A DNA stretch of 64,000 nucleotides from CAYYNQ01 sp964473105. Lineage in GTDB: Bacteria > Sumerlaeota > Sumerlaeia > MVZB01. The position numbers and the translations under genes are program-made. A model generated the notes under the pieces. That model ran no database searches and was not told where the DNA came from. It saw only the letters and a list, made by a program, of their open reading frames with translations. Positions 8,288-16,252 of the stretch are shown piece by piece; the first letter of the stretch is position 1, and each line of letters opens with the position of its first letter. Location: positions 62,001 to 126,000 of the forward strand of contig CAYYNQ010000042.1 of assembly GCA_964473105.1 (NCBI GenBank), in the 5' to 3' direction.

Positions 8288-10564
8288 TTATTTGTTTCGT
8301 CTCGGTCGTTCGCGAAATGAGTATTCACCCTCACGGTTGCCACGATCCCGGTCACCACCACGGCCCTGGTCACCACCGCCACCACGGCCCCGGTCACCAC
8401 CGCCACCACGGCCCCGGTCCCGGCCACCGCCACGTGGCCCACGTTCACGATCGGGTGGCGGGACGTATCCTTCCGGTTGTTCGGTCAGCACCTTGTGGGA
8501 CAGTCGAACCTTACCCTCGGGATCTACATTGGTAACCTTAACCTCGATGATATCACCCAGTTGACAGAAATCTTCAGGATGATCAACACGTTCCCACGAC
8601 ATCTCGCTCACGTGTAGCAAGCCGTCTCGGCCGGGGAGCAGCTCCAAGAACGCTCCAAAGTCTGTTATACGCACAACCTTGCCCTGGTATACCTGTTCCA
8701 CTTCAACTTCGGCAGTCAACAACTCAACTTCTGACTTTGCAGCATCAGCCGCATTTCCGTCATTTGCCGAGACATAAACTGTACCATCATCCTCAACGTC
8801 GATTTTTGCCCCCGTCTTCTCGACAATACCCCGGATTGTTTTCCCCCCCGGACCGATCAAAGCCCCGATTTTTTCCACCGGTATATGGAGTGTTATGACC
8901 CGTGGTGCACTGTCAGCCATTTCTCCGGGCTGATCAATCAGTTCGGACATTTGCCCAAGTATATCAAGGCGTGCCTCGCGTGCCTGCCGTAATGCCTCGG
9001 CCAGAATTTCAAAAGTGATTCCTTCCACCTTAATATCCATCTGTAGGGCGGTAATCCCGTCGGTTGTGCCCGCAACCTTGAAATCCATGTCTCCAAGATG
9101 GTCCTCGACCCCTTGGATGTCAGTCAGCACCGCTGTTTGTCCGGTTTCGTTCTGGACCAGTCCCATTGCAATTCCGGCAACCGGTTTGATCAAGGGGACA
9201 CCGGCGTCCATCATTGCGAGTGAACCGACGCAAACCGTAGCCATTGAACTGGATCCGTTGGATTCGAGGATCTCGGAAACCATCCTGACGGTATAGGGGA
9301 ATGTTTCTTTGTCAGGCATCATGGCAGCAAGCGCACGTTCAGCAAGTGCGCCATGACCTATCTCCCGCCGCCCCGGAGCACGCATGGGACGTGCCTCGCC
9401 CACGGAATATGGCGGAAAATTGTAATGCAGCATAAAATACTTGTCATAGGTTCCGTGCATGTCGTCAATCATCTGTGAATCGCCGACCGTCCCCAACGTG
9501 ACGACTCCCAATGCTTGAGTCTGGCCCCGCGTGAAAATAGCTGAACCGTGCACTGAAGGAAGCACTTTCCGCTCGACGGTGACTGGCCGGATCTCGGTCG
9601 ACTGACGGCCGTCAACCCGTTTGCCGTCCTCGATAATCAGTTTCCTTACCTCGCGGCTGAGAATATGTTCGGCCGCATCACGCAGGTTCGACTTCTCGTC
9701 GGGATATTCCTCGCCAAAGGCATTGACCCCCGCCTTCAGGATGGAATGTTCCCCCTCGGTGAAAGCCTCCTTGGTCCGAACCTCCCCGAGCAGCTCACTA
9801 ACCATGGGCGCAAGCAAATCCTCCAGCTTTTGTTCCAGCTCGACGGGTAGTTTCGGCGACTGGAATTCGACCTTTGCTTTCGGATTCGCACTCTGGACGA
9901 ATTTCTCCTGTGCATCGATGTTTTCCCGGATTGCATCATGGCCGAATTTGAGTGCCTCGATCATAACATCCTCCCCCAGTTCCTGTGCGCCGGATTCAAC
10001 CATGTTGATGGCGGAGCGCGTGCCGGCAACAATGAGATCCAACTCGCTTTCCTTCATCTGGGATATGGTCGGGTTCACGATGAATTCATCGTTGATGCGA
10101 CCCACACGGACAGCACCCAGCGGGGTCTGGAACGGAACGGAGGATAATTGTAATGCGATGCTTGTCGTGTTCAGCGCCGCGATTTCCGCCTGATGTTCTC
10201 CATCGCTTGCGACAATAGTGATATAAACCATCACCTCATTGCGCAAGCCCTCTGGAAACAGCGGTCGAATTGCACGATCGGTAATCCGGGCCTTTAGCGT
10301 TTCCATATCGCCAGGCCTGCTTTCACGCTTGAAGAAACCACCGGGTATCCGTCCGGTAGCATAAAATTTTTCCCTGTAGTCGACCATTAGGGGGAAAAAA
10401 TCAGCGCCTTCGCGTGGTTCGGAGGATGCTGTAACGGCAACGATCAGGGTGGTTCCCCCAATGGTTGTGATGACTGCACCGTCAGCCTGCTTTACCAGTC
10501 GGCCGGTTTCAACCTGCATCGGCTCGACGCCAAAAGGCAATGATGCCCTTGATGTTTTTTGCAT
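8288..10564 (-). CDS. pnp: Polyribonucleotide nucleotidyltransferase (PNPase)
   Basis: A phosphorolytic 3'-5' exoribonuclease, usually a trimer and part of the RNA degradosome. Its 758 residues show two RNase PH domains (the second with FTRGQTQAL and VGEARPMRAPGRREIGHGALAERAL-type active-site segments), then a KH domain with IGALIGPGGKTIRGI, and an S1 domain (YQGKVVRITDFGAFLELLPG). The last ~55 residues form a low-complexity Arg/Gly tail with three near-copies of an RGRGGGGD octad, encoded by a 24-bp tandem repeat; most PNPases end soon after S1. It lies downstream of rpsO on the same strand, separated by ~380 bases holding a very long hairpin likely to control its expression. Confidence 0.97.
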   Translation of the reverse strand: MQKTSRASLPFGVEPMQVETGRLVKQADGAVITTIGGTTLIVAVTASSEPREGADFFPLMVDYREKFYATGRIPGGFFKRESRPGDMETLKARITDRAIRPLFPEGLRNEVMVYITIVASDGEHQAEIAALNTTSIALQLSSVPFQTPLGAVRVGRINDEFIVNPTISQMKESELDLIVAGTRSAINMVESGAQELGEDVMIEALKFGHDAIRENIDAQEKFVQSANPKAKVEFQSPKLPVELEQKLEDLLAPMVSELLGEVRTKEAFTEGEHSILKAGVNAFGEEYPDEKSNLRDAAEHILSREVRKLIIEDGKRVDGRQSTEIRPVTVERKVLPSVHGSAIFTRGQTQALGVVTLGTVGDSQMIDDMHGTYDKYFMLHYNFPPYSVGEARPMRAPGRREIGHGALAERALAAMMPDKETFPYTVRMVSEILESNGSSSMATVCVGSLAMMDAGVPLIKPVAGIAMGLVQNETGQTAVLTDIQGVEDHLGDMDFKVAGTTDGITALQMDIKVEGITFEILAEALRQAREARLDILGQMSELIDQPGEMADSAPRVITLHIPVEKIGALIGPGGKTIRGIVEKTGAKIDVEDDGTVYVSANDGNAADAAKSEVELLTAEVEVEQVYQGKVVRITDFGAFLELLPGRDGLLHVSEMSWERVDHPEDFCQLGDIIEVKVTNVDPEGKVRLSHKVLTEQPEGYVPPPDRERGPRGGGRDRGRGGGGDRGRGGGGDQGRGGDRDRGNREGEYSFRERPRRNK
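8344..8430 (-). repeat. 24-bp tandem repeat encoding the Arg/Gly tail of PNPase
   Basis: Two consecutive 24-base units at 8362-8385 and 8386-8409 differ by a single base, with partial copies on both sides. They lie inside the pnp reading frame and each encodes one RG-RGGGG-D type octad. The unit length is a multiple of three, so copy-number change would lengthen or shorten the tail without breaking the frame. Confidence 0.85.
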
Positions 10565-10678
10565 AATCTACTCACCTTAGTCTTCGTGGAACACTGATCC
10601 GATATCTACCCATGGGCGAACAGCAGCAAAACATGTATCCGACATAACGCAGGCGGAATCATGATGACGGCTGAGACT

Positions 10679-10811
10679 GGGACTGACGGGATAAAGAGAG
10701 GACTCGGGGTTTTAAATCCAAAGGTTACCCAAGGGTTTCCGGGTTGTCCCGGAGGGCGAACCTTTCTATTTAAAATCCCGTGCGCTCTCCTTCTTTTTCC
10801 CTGTCTGTCCC
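10679..10811 (-). promoter_or_regulatory. Long imperfect hairpin in the rpsO-pnp intergenic region
   Basis: The two halves of this 133-base stretch are complementary over almost their whole length. From the apex outward (plus-strand coordinates): TCCGGG/CCCGGA with a 4-base loop (10738-10753), CCC/GGG, AAAGGTT/AACCTTT (10720-10726 with 10759-10765), TTTTAAAT/ATTTAAAA (10710-10717 with 10768-10775), CGGG/CCCG, GAGAG/CTCTC (10696-10700 with 10785-10789), GGG/CCC and finally GGGAC.GAC pairing with 10803-10811. About 45 pairs form, broken by small internal loops. It lies about 115 bases before the pnp start. In E. coli a long double-stranded leader at this position is cut by RNase III and allows PNPase autoregulation; the same role here is inferred. 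A separate short hairpin, GACCCG-GAT-CGGGTC, follows at 10813-10827, and another (CGGGC/GCCCG) lies at about 10888-10909 just after rpsO. Confidence 0.75.
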
Positions 10812-10942
10812 CGACCCGGATCGGGTCCTCGAAATATTTTTTTCTGGCCGGGTTGTATCTTGAAAACCCTTGGCCGCCTGCCATTATTCCGGGCTTGATG
10901 CCCGAATCGCGCTCATTTTCCTGATGGATCTTACATCGATAC

Positions 10943-11212
10943 CTATCGGCGAAGTCCCAACCGCTTGATCAATGCTCGATAACGCTCGATTTCGTTATCC
11001 CGGAGATAACCCAGCAGCGCCTTGCGTCTGCTGACATGCTTTAGCAGGCCGCGGCGCGAATGGTGGTCCTTTGTGTGGGTCTTGAAGTGGTCCGTCAGGC
11101 TATTGATCCTTTCGGTCAGTACTGCCACCTGCACTTCCGGTGAACCGGTGTCATTATCGTGGGTTTTATACTCCCCAATCAGTTCCCGTTTGCGTTCAAC
11201 CGTAATCGACAT
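10943..11212 (-). CDS. rpsO: 30S ribosomal protein S15
   Basis: An 89-residue S15 of standard length; it binds the central domain of 16S rRNA early in 30S assembly. Hallmarks are GSPEVQVAVLTERINSLT (22-39) and LLKHVSRRKALLGYL, ending with the family's YRALIKRLGLRR. The ATG at 11212 has a strong AGGAGGA Shine-Dalgarno on the complementary strand (11224-11230). As in many bacteria it precedes pnp on the same strand. The ~380 bases to pnp hold a short post-stop hairpin and the long hairpin described separately. Confidence 0.98.
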   Translation of the reverse strand: MSITVERKRELIGEYKTHDNDTGSPEVQVAVLTERINSLTDHFKTHTKDHHSRRGLLKHVSRRKALLGYLRDNEIERYRALIKRLGLRR

Positions 11213-11415
11213 GATCGTTCATATCCTCCTGGTCAGGCATACATTCCGGGCGTGCCCCGCCTTCAAAGTTCAAGTCCACCTAGCCGGACTCCGCCTGACC
11301 GCCCCGCCGTATGCAGAGGAGGTTAAATCCAAGACCTGCAAAGCGGCCGAGCCAGCCGGCACTTCAGCCTGATCTGGGCACGCACGAGTCTGTCAGCGCA
11401 GGACAAACCTCCCTA

Positions 11416-11445
11416 CATCTAACTGATTCAGCCAATGACTGTCAA
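11416..11445 (-). promoter_or_regulatory. rpsO: Possible promoter for rpsO-pnp
   Basis: On the minus strand a perfect TTGACA (11440-11445) is followed after 18 bases by TAGATG (11416-11421), a weak -10. A second TTGACA overlaps just upstream (11448-11453). The site is about 205 bases before the rpsO start. The rest of the 478-base gap to fmt is AT-rich near 11500-11550 and shows no convincing gene. Confidence 0.35.
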
Positions 11446-11689
11446 CCTGTCAAAACATTCTGGATAGGGACACGATCGTTGCAATATCGATAAATCCAAG
11501 AATGAATACTAATGTATAATGTTGATAATAAATAGTATATATTATTATTCGGTTGGGTCCGGTTGTCTCCTTTGACACCCTCCATATCCGGCCATAGGAT
11601 TAGGATATGCAGTTGTATTCTTGAAGCAGAGTCATGGTGCAATTGCCCGATTTTTTGTAAAATTCATGTTAAGTTAGGATGATAAACCG

Positions 11690-12688
11690 GTGAAAGTCTG
11701 TTTTATAGGAACCCCCGAATTTGCCCTGCCGGCTTTAGATCAGTTGATCCGTAGCCAGCACAAGGTCGTGTTGGTTCTGACACAACCCGACCGGCCCAGA
11801 GGTCGCGGCAGAAAGGTCCAGCCTTCCCCAATCAAGAGGCTCGTCGATGAGAAAGGGCTGACGGTTCTTCAGCCAGGACTGTTGAGGGAAGACGGGAGGC
11901 AGATTGCAGCGGCCATTCGTGATTCCGGGGCACGGATCAGTGTTGTCGCGTCCTATGGCCAGATTCTGACGGATGAAATCCTCAACGCAACCCCGCTAGG
12001 TTGCATTAATATTCATCCATCCCTTCTGCCTGCCTATCGAGGTGCAGCGCCGGTTCAGCGCAGTATTCTGGATGGAAATACCAAGACCGGGGTAACAATT
12101 ATGCAGGTTACCCGGGAACTAGACGCAGGGCCGGTCATAACTCAGCAAACGATCGAGATCTTGCCTGACGACAACGCCCGTTCGCTGGGGGAAATGGCGG
12201 CTGTCATCGGGGCAGAAATGATAATACGGATTATCAATGAGGCTGAAAAGACTGGACGGATCGAATCAGAGGAGCAGGATCATGAGGCGGCGACGTATGC
12301 AGACCGGATTCGCAAGGAGGAGGGGATGATCAACTGGGCGTATACCACCGAGGAGATCATGTTCCACCTAAGGGCCATGACCCCTTGGCCAGGATCCTAT
12401 ACTTTTATAAATGGTAAAAAGCGGCTTACTCTCGTGCAAGCGGAGCCGCTGTGGGGAAACGAGGCCGTGGAGTTGGGCGAACCCATGCAGGAAACCGAAC
12501 CTGGAACCGTGACGGGATTGAAGAAGGGGTTTGGGTTCTCCGTTAGAACCGGATCAGGACACCTGCTGGTGACCCGGGTCAAACTGGAGGGCAAGAAACA
12601 GGTCGATGCTGCCAGCTTTATTCTGGGTCGGGGTGTTGTTCCGGGGGATTACCTCTGTCGCCAAGGCGAAATACCAACAGCCGAATAA
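11690..12688 (+). CDS. fmt: Methionyl-tRNA formyltransferase
   Basis: Formylates the methionyl initiator tRNA using 10-formyltetrahydrofolate, preparing it for translation initiation. The 332 residues have the N-terminal formyltransferase domain with GTPEFALPAL and the catalytic trio Asn107, His109 (INIHPSLLPAYRGAAP) and Asp145 (ELDAGPVI), plus a C-terminal OB-like tRNA-binding domain. The start is GTG at 11690; no upstream ATG keeps the family N-terminus KVCFIGTPEFA. It ends 8 bases before the convergent rodA stop, so there is almost no room for separate terminators. Peptide deformylase, its common neighbour, is not in the window. Confidence 0.96.
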   Translation: MKVCFIGTPEFALPALDQLIRSQHKVVLVLTQPDRPRGRGRKVQPSPIKRLVDEKGLTVLQPGLLREDGRQIAAAIRDSGARISVVASYGQILTDEILNATPLGCINIHPSLLPAYRGAAPVQRSILDGNTKTGVTIMQVTRELDAGPVITQQTIEILPDDNARSLGEMAAVIGAEMIIRIINEAEKTGRIESEEQDHEAATYADRIRKEEGMINWAYTTEEIMFHLRAMTPWPGSYTFINGKKRLTLVQAEPLWGNEAVELGEPMQETEPGTVTGLKKGFGFSVRTGSGHLLVTRVKLEGKKQVDAASFILGRGVVPGDYLCRQGEIPTAE

Positions 12689-12696
12689 AGCCATAT

Positions 12697-13824
12697 TCAT
12701 GGCCCACGCCGTGTGCCGATTCCAAGGCAAAGACCGATCGATAACAGGCAGGTGATCATGAATGACCCGCCATAAGAGAAAAAGGGCAAGGGCAGGCCAG
12801 TTACCGGCAGCAGCCCGATCGTCATTCCAATGTTGAAGACCACATGCGTTGCAAACATGGTGGCGATTCCCGTAATTATATAGGAACCAAATCGGTTGTG
12901 ACACGAGCGTGCGAGACGTAATAACCGCCAGATGAAAATCAGCAGGCTACCCAGCACAACAACGCAACCCGTAAAGCCAAACTGTTCCCCAACTGTTGGG
13001 AATATAAAATCGGTGTGATATTCTGGGAGGAAACGAAAACGGGTCTGTGTACCTTCCCCCCAACCTTTTCCGAATGCCTGTCCAGACCCCAGGGCTGTCT
13101 GGGATTGGATTACATTATATCCTTTGCCAAGCGGATCGGCCTCGGGATTCAGAAATGAAATGAGTCGGTCCTGTTGGTAGGGTTTGAGGTGCTTGAATCC
13201 TGCGGCGCCAAGCAAGATGACCGACAGCAGGATAAGCAGGAACACACGCTTGCGGAGGCCGGCGACCCAAAACATCACGAGCAGAATGGAAACCATAACA
13301 GCTGCGGTTCCCAGATCCGGCTGGAACAGAATCAAAACTGTCGGGAGGGCGGCGATGAATGCGGGGATAATAACGTGCCTCAAGCCCCTGAACTTATGGG
13401 CACGCCAATTCAGCCACGAGGCGGTTGTTATGATAATTATCAGTTTCGCTGGTTCCGAGGGTTGAAAGCGCATGAAACCGAAATCATACCACGACCGTGC
13501 GCCCTTGATCGCTTGGTCTTCGAGGAAGAGTCCCGCAAGCATAGGAATCATTACCAGATATATCAGCCAGATGATGCGCAGTAGCCATCGATAGTTGAAC
13601 AAGATCACGCCAGCCATCAGAGACAGACCAAGCCCGATCCAAATCAACTGCCGCTTGATATATTCGTTGAATGGCCAGAACTGGGGGCCACTACCATCGC
13701 TGGTTGCGCCAACAAGCGTGATCAATCCGAACATCAAAAGAAAAAGGGTAATTAGGACCAGACACCAGTCCACCTTGGGGAGAACTCTCGCGGGACCCAT
13801 GCGGAATTGTGGGTGGAAGTTCAT
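12697..13824 (-). CDS. rodA: SEDS-family peptidoglycan glycosyltransferase RodA
   Basis: A polytopic inner-membrane enzyme of the elongasome that polymerises lipid II with a class B PBP and so supports rod shape. About ten membrane segments are visible. Family motifs include GARSWYDFGFMRFQPSEPAKL, VLILFQPDLGTAAVM, the extracellular EYHTDFIFPTVGEQFGF and the late LPLPFFSYGGSFM. These favour RodA over FtsW. I chose the ATG at 13824 because GGGGGA lies about 8 bases before it and the resulting 375 residues match RodA length; the frame stays open to an ATG at 13893. No mreBCD or pbp2 gene is beside it in the window. Confidence 0.93.
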   Translation of the reverse strand: MNFHPQFRMGPARVLPKVDWCLVLITLFLLMFGLITLVGATSDGSGPQFWPFNEYIKRQLIWIGLGLSLMAGVILFNYRWLLRIIWLIYLVMIPMLAGLFLEDQAIKGARSWYDFGFMRFQPSEPAKLIIIITTASWLNWRAHKFRGLRHVIIPAFIAALPTVLILFQPDLGTAAVMVSILLVMFWVAGLRKRVFLLILLSVILLGAAGFKHLKPYQQDRLISFLNPEADPLGKGYNVIQSQTALGSGQAFGKGWGEGTQTRFRFLPEYHTDFIFPTVGEQFGFTGCVVVLGSLLIFIWRLLRLARSCHNRFGSYIITGIATMFATHVVFNIGMTIGLLPVTGLPLPFFSYGGSFMITCLLSIGLCLGIGTRRGP

Positions 13825-13893
13825 TCGTTTGGTCCCCCATGGATCTTGATTGTAACATGAACGGCTAAGCGGCGGATTTCTTGGGATTTCCAT

Positions 13894-14458
13894 GGAAGAC
13901 CAGATGAATAAATGACCGGATGGCAGGTCAACTGCCGGGTTGATCTGTGTGCGGATAAGGCCGAAAATATTGAATGGAATGAAGTCATTGTGATCAGGTT
14001 GTATCCCGTTTATGGTTCTTTATATCCATCCTTATGAACCCGGACAAGCCCACTTCATGCAGGATATCCCGCTAGCTTGAAAGATCATATGAGATTTATC
14101 ATAAAATGGATTTGGATGCTTGGATGAGCGGGCACGGGGATGCCCGGCCAACACGTCCGAATCCGGGTAACCAGAACAAGAATTTACCTATGGTCGGGAC
14201 GGGAAATTATTCCTGCGATTAATCTGGCGCCTTCACATTGGTCCTCCGGTTAGGCCTTACGACAGGGATTGACTCATCGTCTTGTTCTATGGAAATAATA
14301 ATCCGCCTCACCGGGGTTGAAGTGGGAGTGGCGGCGTGCTGACCCAAATGCACGGCCGGATATATCCATTGACGGGCGCACGGGTGGACTTCATCATGTT
14401 GAGTCCAGACTAAACCGTTGATTCCGAAAGGCTTTTCCGGCATGGCAGGAGATTTATT
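13894..14458. other. Intergenic region between rodA and the Nudix gene
   Basis: No convincing gene on either strand in these 565 bases. One GC-rich hairpin, CGGGCA-6 bases-TGCCCG, lies at 14129-14146 without a following T-run. An AGGAG Shine-Dalgarno for the Nudix gene is at about 14446-14450. Confidence 0.5.
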
Positions 14459-15001
14459 TTGGTGAAGAAGGAGTATGAAGTTATCGGGACCGGTCGTTTC
14501 TGCCGCTTTGTCGTTCGTCATGGTTGGGAGTATCTGGAACGCTTGCGCGTGAGGGGTATTGTCTGCATTCTTGCGGTGACGCCGGACGAGAAAGTGGTGC
14601 TGACCGAACAATTCAGACCCGCGCTTTATAGGGCCGTCATCGAGTTGCCTGCCGGTCTAGTGGGTGATGACCCGGGCATGGAAAACGAATCATTTGAATC
14701 CGCGGCAAAACGCGAGTTGCTTGAGGAAACCGGATGGCATGCGACTGAATTCAACCGAATGGGTCTCTTTCCAACCTCAACCGGCCTGACTTCGGAACAG
14801 GTTGTCCTTTATTCAACACGGGCGCTCGAGAAGCAACACGAAGGCGGTGGTGTTGGTGATGAAATGATCACGGTACACGAGGTACCCCTGGCCGAAATCG
14901 ATGGCTGGATTGCAAGCCAGAACGAATCGGACAGGTTGGTTGACCCCAAGGTCTATGCAGGGTTGTATTTCCTCCGGTATCATGGGGGAAAGCACATATG
15001 A
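14459..15001 (+). CDS. Nudix hydrolase, ADP-ribose pyrophosphatase-like
   Basis: A 180-residue Nudix protein. The box is visible with REL-LEE-TGW at about 85-93 preceded by ELPAGLVGDD; the motif FPTSTGLTSE after the box resembles the PxSPGxSxE signature of ADP-ribose or nucleotide-sugar pyrophosphatases. It would hydrolyse an X-linked nucleoside diphosphate in the cytoplasm. The loop between the box Gly and Glu is longer than the canonical spacing. Start is TTG 14459 or GTG 14462, both served by AGGAG. Its TGA overlaps the next gene's ATG (ATGA at 14998-15001), so the two are translationally coupled and probably act together. Confidence 0.85.
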   Translation: MVKKEYEVIGTGRFCRFVVRHGWEYLERLRVRGIVCILAVTPDEKVVLTEQFRPALYRAVIELPAGLVGDDPGMENESFESAAKRELLEETGWHATEFNRMGLFPTSTGLTSEQVVLYSTRALEKQHEGGGVGDEMITVHEVPLAEIDGWIASQNESDRLVDPKVYAGLYFLRYHGGKHI

Positions 15002-16044
15002 AGGTTCTGGTGACCGGAAGCAGCGGACTGATTGGGTCAGAGGCGGTTACCCGCTATGACTCGGCCGGTCACAACGTTACGGGTGTGGACAACAACATGC
15101 GGCGCGAGTTTTTCGGTGAAAGGGGTGACACACTCTGGAATCTGGATCGCCTAAAAAACACCACGTCCCGTTTTACGCACCAGCCGATAGATATCCGTGA
15201 TCGTGATGGGATTTTCAACCTGTTCAAGGCTGAAAAGTTTGAGATGATCATTCATTGCGCCGCACAACCTTCGCACGACAAGGCGGCCGATATACCATGC
15301 GTGGATTTCGAAGTGAACGCTTACGGGACGCACAATCTTCTCGAGGCAACACGTCTCTACTGTCCCGAAGCTGTATTTATTCACATGAGCACCAACAAGG
15401 TCTATGGTGACGCTCCCAACCATGTCCCGCTACGGGAACTGGAAACACGGTGGGATTACGAACGGGACGAGGATTATCATGGCATCAGTGAACAATGCAG
15501 TATTGACCAGTGCCTGCACACGGTGTTTGGCGTATCGAAAACGGCCGCTGATCTGATGGCGCAGGAATATGGAAGGTTTTTCGGGCTGAATGTGGGGATC
15601 TTCCGTGGCGGTTGTCTGACCGGTTCCTCACACAGCGGGGTCGAGTTGCACGGGTTTCTCAGTTATCTTGCAAAGGCGGTGATACACGGGTTGAAGTACA
15701 CGGTCAATGGCTACAAGGCCAAACAGGTTCGGGATAATATACACAGCGAGGATGTCATCAGCGCCTTTGAAGCCTATGCTTCCGCTCCCCGACCCGGTGA
15801 AGTCTACAATCTGGGAGGCGGCCGGGATAACAGTATCTCAATGATGGAGGCTATTCGGAAAATCGAAACGATCGCTGGCAGGAAACTAAACTGGAACTAT
15901 CAGGATCTCAACCGTACAGGCGACCATATATGCTATATTTCAGACCTGCGAAAAATACGGCGTGATTATCCACAGTGGAATGTAACGCGCACAATCGATG
16001 ACATACTTGGGGAGTTGGTTGAAGCTGAGATGAAAACCGGATGA
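14998..16044 (+). CDS. NAD-dependent nucleotide-sugar epimerase, CDP-paratose 2-epimerase-like
   Basis: A 348-residue extended short-chain dehydrogenase. The Rossmann motif GSSGLIG (7-13) is intact, and STNKVYGDAPN (131-141), the insert after it and RGGCLTG with KQVRDNIHS match the CDP-paratose 2-epimerase (tyvelose epimerase) type. The catalytic YxxxK motif reads FGVSK: Phe177 replaces Tyr while Lys181 remains; I recall close relatives that share this change, so it may define a subfamily rather than a dead enzyme. The start overlaps the Nudix stop by 4 bases. Actual substrate is unknown; no other CDP-sugar genes are nearby. Confidence 0.8.
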   Translation: MKVLVTGSSGLIGSEAVTRYDSAGHNVTGVDNNMRREFFGERGDTLWNLDRLKNTTSRFTHQPIDIRDRDGIFNLFKAEKFEMIIHCAAQPSHDKAADIPCVDFEVNAYGTHNLLEATRLYCPEAVFIHMSTNKVYGDAPNHVPLRELETRWDYERDEDYHGISEQCSIDQCLHTVFGVSKTAADLMAQEYGRFFGLNVGIFRGGCLTGSSHSGVELHGFLSYLAKAVIHGLKYTVNGYKAKQVRDNIHSEDVISAFEAYASAPRPGEVYNLGGGRDNSISMMEAIRKIETIAGRKLNWNYQDLNRTGDHICYISDLRKIRRDYPQWNVTRTIDDILGELVEAEMKTG

Positions 16045-16252
16045 ACCGAGCATCGACAACTCGAAAATGTAGCCTGTTCTCATTTTTATCAATAGGCAAA
16101 GTATGGCGTGAGGCCGCCCCCGATTTTCCCATTGACCCGTCTTGCAAACCGTACCCCAACTATTATATTATGACCCGTTGCTATATGGGCCGGGCTGTCA
16201 ACCCGCCCCCGTTTCAGAACATCCAATTATTTCAGACAAAGGAATTGCAAGC

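Noticed and set aside
8344..8430. Tandem repeats that at first resemble a CRISPR or minisatellite array
   Set aside because: The units are contiguous without spacers, have a period of 24 bases and encode the Arg/Gly tail of PNPase in frame.
10813..10827. Short hairpin GACCCG-GAT-CGGGTC followed by a T-rich stretch on the plus strand
   Set aside because: It looks like a plus-strand terminator, but no plus-strand gene precedes it; in the minus-strand rpsO-pnp transcript it has no U-run.
14129..14146. GC-rich hairpin as a possible terminator of rodA or an upstream gene
   Set aside because: No T-run follows on either strand, and rodA is transcribed away from it.
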